Source of the DNA: Chelonobacter sp050613185 | Lineage (GTDB): Bacteria; Pseudomonadota; Gammaproteobacteria; Enterobacterales; Pasteurellaceae | Assembly: GCF_050613185.1 (NCBI RefSeq) | Contig: NZ_CP192511.1 | Location: 186,001-250,000 of the forward strand | Length of the DNA: 64,000 bases | Direction: 5' to 3' | Part shown: in pieces, positions 61,601-64,000 of the stretch | How positions within the stretch are numbered: the first letter of the stretch is position 1 | How the letters are laid out: the number at the start of each line of letters is the position of its first letter | Program-made: the position numbers and the translations under genes | Notes under the pieces: generated by a model | The model's database searches: none | What the model was told of the DNA's origin: nothing | The model's input: the letters and a program-made list of their open reading frames with translations, nothing else

Positions 61601-63830
61601 ATATCAGCTCGCCAAAGCCAGTTTTACCGATCCGCAAACGGCGTTCTACGGCAAAAAGCAGATGAATTTGGAGATGTTCGATATCTGGGGCAATGTGATC
61701 AAACAACTGAAAGCACGGCAAGCGGCAATCCGCAGTGGCGCGGGCGCTGATGAAGCCGGCGATATCGGCACGATGGCATTGCCGGAACTGGATATTGATT
61801 TGCTGACCTATTGGTCGAAACCGATACTATTGGACCAACAAGGTAAAGCGCAACTTGATCTTGCCCTACCGCAATTTAACGGTAAAGTGCGGGTGATGGC
61901 GGTTGCTTGGAACAGCGAGCAAATCGGCACGGCGGAACAAACCTTAACCGTCAAAGAACCGCTGGTCAGCCAACTGATGACCCCGTTATTTTTGACGAAC
62001 GGCGATCAAGGCGAAGCCAAAGTGCGGTTGCACAACACCAGCGATAAAGCGCTGCAACTGAATGTGGAACTGAGCGCCAATCCGTTAGTGCGATTCAGCG
62101 ATAACAAAAGCCGCCAAGTCATCAAGTTGCAACCGCAGCAAGAGATGACCCTGAACCGCACTTTTGCCGTTACGCAAAGCGGCAAAGCCGAATTCGAGCT
62201 GCAAATCAGCGGCGATATTGAGAAAAAACTGCAACGCTTTGCCGACGTGCGCAAACCAGCGCTGCCGTTTAACCGCTTAAGTTTGGCGCAACTGAACGGC
62301 GGCGCAAGCTGGCAATCCGCCCCGCTTGCCGCCAACCAAGGTGCGCTGTTCAAGCAAAAAATCACCTTGTCGAACCGTGCGCCGTTTGATCCACAAGAAG
62401 TGTTGGATTATCTGGCGAGCTACCCTTACGGTTGCGTGGAACAAACCGCCAGTGCGGCATGGAACAACCTGTTATTGGAGAACCTGATTGGCGGTTACCA
62501 ACTGGCTGCGGATCGCTACCCTGAGCCAAGCCAACGAAAAAATAACCTTAACAATGCGCAATTACGCTTAGCCAATTTGCAGTTGAGCGACGGCAGTTTC
62601 TCGCTTTGGGGCAATGACGACAGCGATCTGTGGCTGACGGCGTACAGTGCCGATTTCCTGCTCAATGCCAAAACGGAACTGGCGCAACAAAGCACCCTCA
62701 ACCGCACTTTAAGCTATCTCAACCAAGCGGTGAACAATGCCGATTACCGTCGTTTTAACCGCGCCACCGCTGACAGCACCGCCTATGCTTATGCCTTATA
62801 TGTCTTGGCGAAAAGCGGGGAATCGGTGCAAGGCGCGCTGTTGCGCGCGCTACCGATAGTGGCGGAAGGCAGTGAAATTTATCCGGCACGGCTGTTTATT
62901 CTGAACGGATTGCTTCAGCAAGGCGAAGTCGGCAAAGCCGCGCAACAACTGGCGCAAATCGCGCAAGCGCCGCAAGCGGTCAGTTTCGGTTATGCCAACT
63001 ACGGCGGCGCATTGCGCGATTATGCCAATTCGATGGTGTTGTTGTATGAATTGCAAGCGCAGATACAACAGCTGAATCTTGCCGATGCGCAATTAAGCGC
63101 AAACGTGGAAAAAGCCACAAGTGCGGTCTGGTCGGCATTGTTAAACGAGCTGAAATCCAGCCATTATTTCAGCACCCAAGAAGCGCATTGGTTAGCCAAA
63201 CTGGCGACGTTATTGCCGCAAACCCAACAAGAAACCGAGTTGTTGGTTAACGGCAAGAAAGTGCGGTTTGACCGCCTAACCACCTTGCAGTTAGACAAAA
63301 CGCCGACGGTGGACGTGGTCAATCAAGGGCAAAATGCCGCCTTTATTACCCTGAATCAATGGATTGAGCCGACACAAGCCGCGTATATCAGCAATGGTTA
63401 TAAGCTGAACTTGAGCTATTATGATCTGCAAGGCAAAAAACTTGATCCGAGCAAGTTAAAACTGAATCAATGGGTATTATTGGAATTTGACATCGCCAAA
63501 ACCGATAGCGCGCCGAAAACCAATGCGGACATGATGTTGGTTTATCCGCTGCCAGCCGGTTTTAAACTGAGCGACAATATGCCGTTTGCGTCGCCGAACG
63601 AAGCGGAAAACGGTGCACCGCAGCTGATCGCGAACTTCAGTGAGAACCGTGACGATCGTCATTTAGCCGCCTTTACCTTTGATAAAGATCAAACCAAGTT
63701 GCTGCACCGAGTCGTGGTGCGTGCGGCACAAACCGGCAGTTGGCAAGCGCCGGCGTTGAGCTTGGAAAATATGTACCAACCGCAATACCGGGCACAAACG
63801 CCGTCGGCGACGGTAGTAATTGCACCCTAG
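58635..63830 (+). CDS. yfhM: Bacterial alpha-2-macroglobulin (YfhM type)
   Basis: A 1731-residue periplasmic protease trap. It has multiple macroglobulin beta domains (for example MQSWIWFDRGVYRPND near residue 510), the MG7-like LQVAVVDEGLYQLA near 985, and the thioester site Cys1267-Val-Glu-Gln1270 in SYPYGCVEQTAS inside an alpha/alpha toroid. The thioester would bind attacking proteases covalently. It begins with an ordinary signal peptide (MKKLFSALFISLLPISAQAA) and shows no lipobox, unlike the lipoprotein of E. coli. pbpC follows with no gap, the standard partner for repairing cell wall when the periplasm is breached. Confidence 0.93.
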   Translation: MMMKKLFSALFISLLPISAQAAKWNNTALEQSAEQLIQQIDAFLAQAPQSGLYQQFDQTQLSELYQHAAGQARINPNAALSYANLKDKQAFNQLLFKLADNRLYGNTKIPYFYLYSRNNPDATVQYDFNQALIYDGQDNTEFAYTRFQRWVSQHNTVASEKAWRKFVTNYGFNLQRVNVDQSSDLPQVCLSFSQVVNPEPLQNWQQFLTVSDHSKLQWQYRGDQLCFTGEWGQDYQIQIDPKLQSEYHLRLSNDTDNERLIKTQVSTGQREPVLRFANNGTLLNAYGERNLTLETANVSQVDLALWQIPANNLANSRIRELIATPNSFYSWTVNSLLEDNARLLFNGHFRVENAEPNKTANNNILLDDLSPELKAGFYVLRAKQNGDDYNTTNIAFALNTQGFTAYKTPQGLWVEVRDLDSKKPLTGQTLTLYAKDNAILATAKTDRNGVAFFAQAAVSGQQGAQPSHVISLDQPHLGYLDLIDNSIDLSNKGLSGELENPLMQSWIWFDRGVYRPNDLANGMMLFKTPDGKPFHSASIWATLQRPDGKTFSVAELKPHANGAYYFEQAFRPEVRLGSWKLTLSLAKDGKGYLAQHTLPVAAILPQQIEVKTRAATAQLTQNQTALFSVQADWLYGAPASGQSGYINWQVQPTDKPINGWQDWQIGLFDEKINAISQNESLPHTNANGQSQFSLALDNMPRSSKPLQLNLQSTVIEPNGQEVSSKLQLPIQRAQPYAALKVNDRLAEIALINDNGEPQNGTLNWKLYRVSYNWYWSNSGGYWQYNINENRTLAQQGTININANGNNRLELPINDGSWVLEVQGENHLTAASLPLEYGNWTQPNINNAPDTISISSDKARYQNGEKVKVRLRAPFDGPLSVKLAQREILENHQLNFKNGEAELEFNWQDDWAQGIWLLANGWNENPNENQNLRAVGLHWLGNDLTAIKLDLQLDLPSEVLPSQTINLPIRLKNKATQPSWLQVAVVDEGLYQLAKASFTDPQTAFYGKKQMNLEMFDIWGNVIKQLKARQAAIRSGAGADEAGDIGTMALPELDIDLLTYWSKPILLDQQGKAQLDLALPQFNGKVRVMAVAWNSEQIGTAEQTLTVKEPLVSQLMTPLFLTNGDQGEAKVRLHNTSDKALQLNVELSANPLVRFSDNKSRQVIKLQPQQEMTLNRTFAVTQSGKAEFELQISGDIEKKLQRFADVRKPALPFNRLSLAQLNGGASWQSAPLAANQGALFKQKITLSNRAPFDPQEVLDYLASYPYGCVEQTASAAWNNLLLENLIGGYQLAADRYPEPSQRKNNLNNAQLRLANLQLSDGSFSLWGNDDSDLWLTAYSADFLLNAKTELAQQSTLNRTLSYLNQAVNNADYRRFNRATADSTAYAYALYVLAKSGESVQGALLRALPIVAEGSEIYPARLFILNGLLQQGEVGKAAQQLAQIAQAPQAVSFGYANYGGALRDYANSMVLLYELQAQIQQLNLADAQLSANVEKATSAVWSALLNELKSSHYFSTQEAHWLAKLATLLPQTQQETELLVNGKKVRFDRLTTLQLDKTPTVDVVNQGQNAAFITLNQWIEPTQAAYISNGYKLNLSYYDLQGKKLDPSKLKLNQWVLLEFDIAKTDSAPKTNADMMLVYPLPAGFKLSDNMPFASPNEAENGAPQLIANFSENRDDRHLAAFTFDKDQTKLLHRVVVRAAQTGSWQAPALSLENMYQPQYRAQTPSATVVIAP

Positions 63831-64000
63831 ATGATCACTTGGTTGAAAAAAACATTAACCGCACGCCGCAATCAATATCTGTTATTGATTGCGGTGCTAT
63901 CGGTTTTTGCCCTGCCCCGTCTGTTAGACCGCCTGTTTCCGCTGGATTTACAGCGCTATCAACAAACCGCCACCATCGTCACTGACCGCAACGGCGAATG
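63831..64000 (+). CDS. pbpC: Penicillin-binding protein 1C, N-terminal part
   Basis: The ATG directly follows the yfhM stop codon. The 56 residues in the window read MITWLKKTLTARRNQYLLLI then AVLSVFALPRLLDRLFPLDLQRYQQTATIVTDRNGE: a short basic cytoplasmic start, one membrane anchor and the opening of the transglycosylase region with the typical V(T)DRNGE turn. PbpC polymerises peptidoglycan and is paired with macroglobulin genes in many Gram-negative bacteria. The gene is cut off by the window end. Confidence 0.87.
   Translation, partial: MITWLKKTLTARRNQYLLLIAVLSVFALPRLLDRLFPLDLQRYQQTATIVTDRNGE

Noticed and set aside
63740..63985. Open frame across the yfhM/pbpC junction
   Set aside because: Out of frame with both genes; the pbpC frame starting at 63831 has the expected anchor and motif.
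1..64000. CRISPR array, prophage, insertion sequence, tRNA or rRNA genes
   Set aside because: I looked in the intergenic spaces for regular repeats, integrase or transposase motifs and cloverleaf-like sequences and found none. The repeated 9-mers are uptake signals.

Overview
The window is chromosomal DNA from a member of the Pasteurellaceae. The clearest sign is the 9-base uptake signal AAGTGCGGT and its complement ACCGCACTT, which recurs dozens of times on both strands, inside genes and as inverted pairs between genes. This is the Hin-type signal of the Haemophilus/Aggregatibacter/Pasteurella branch. Gene order and protein similarity also follow this family and, more loosely, Escherichia coli. 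By eye the base composition is more GC-rich than that of H. influenzae, so the species is not H. influenzae; I cannot name it. I saw no rRNA, tRNA, CRISPR array, insertion sequence or phage gene.

Layout. 1-2.5 kb: a drug/metabolite-type exporter, the phosphatase YigB, and an HI1419/HI1420-type toxin-antitoxin pair whose toxin is frameshifted. 2.5-6.8 kb: aspA, fxsA and groES-groEL with a near-perfect sigma-32 promoter. 6.8-14.9 kb: the transporter YfbS, an SOS-controlled UmuD-like protein that has lost its catalytic residues, SstT, ModF, the QmcA/NfeD pair, a quinone-reductase-like flavoprotein and a MarR-type regulator. 15-18.2 kb: a complete DctPQM TRAP dicarboxylate transporter. 18.2-28.6 kb: housekeeping blocks (udk-dcd-asmA, rsmC, holD-rimI, yjdM, grxA/nfsA-rimK, ycfP, yaeR, an NlpC/P60 lipoprotein, nfo, ycdY). 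28.7-29.4 kb: a second toxin-antitoxin locus (HigBA) with a broken toxin and an intact antitoxin. 29.4-38.4 kb: the yccS-yccF-mgsA-csgI-acyP-tusE-yccA neighbourhood, interrupted between acyP and tusE by a yfeABCD iron/manganese transporter. 38.5-41.2 kb: pgeF-rluD and divergent bamD. 41.3-44.3 kb: hcp-hcr for nitrosative stress, followed by an unusual REP-like inverted element. 44.5-46.8 kb: two membrane proteins and an acetyltransferase.

46.8-58.4 kb is the most interesting part. The conserved rpmH-rnpA-yidD-yidC-mnmE series is split between yidC and mnmE by an eight-gene operon homologous to the uncharacterised E. coli yhf cluster: regulator YhfZ, PRD-like YhfY, racemase-like YhfX, phosphopentomutase-like YhfW, DUF2620 protein YhfU, membrane protein YhfT, phosphotriesterase homologue Php and PLP enzyme YhfS. 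Together they look like an uptake-and-catabolism module for an unknown small molecule, possibly a phosphorylated pentose joined to an amine or amino acid. This is the best candidate for an undescribed system here.

58.6-64 kb: a thioester-containing bacterial alpha-2-macroglobulin (YfhM type) immediately followed by pbpC, which runs off the window.

Many genes serve fermentative or anaerobic growth and stress: aspartase, dicarboxylate uptake, Hcp/Hcr and a YcdY redox-enzyme chaperone. This fits a facultatively anaerobic commensal of animals.
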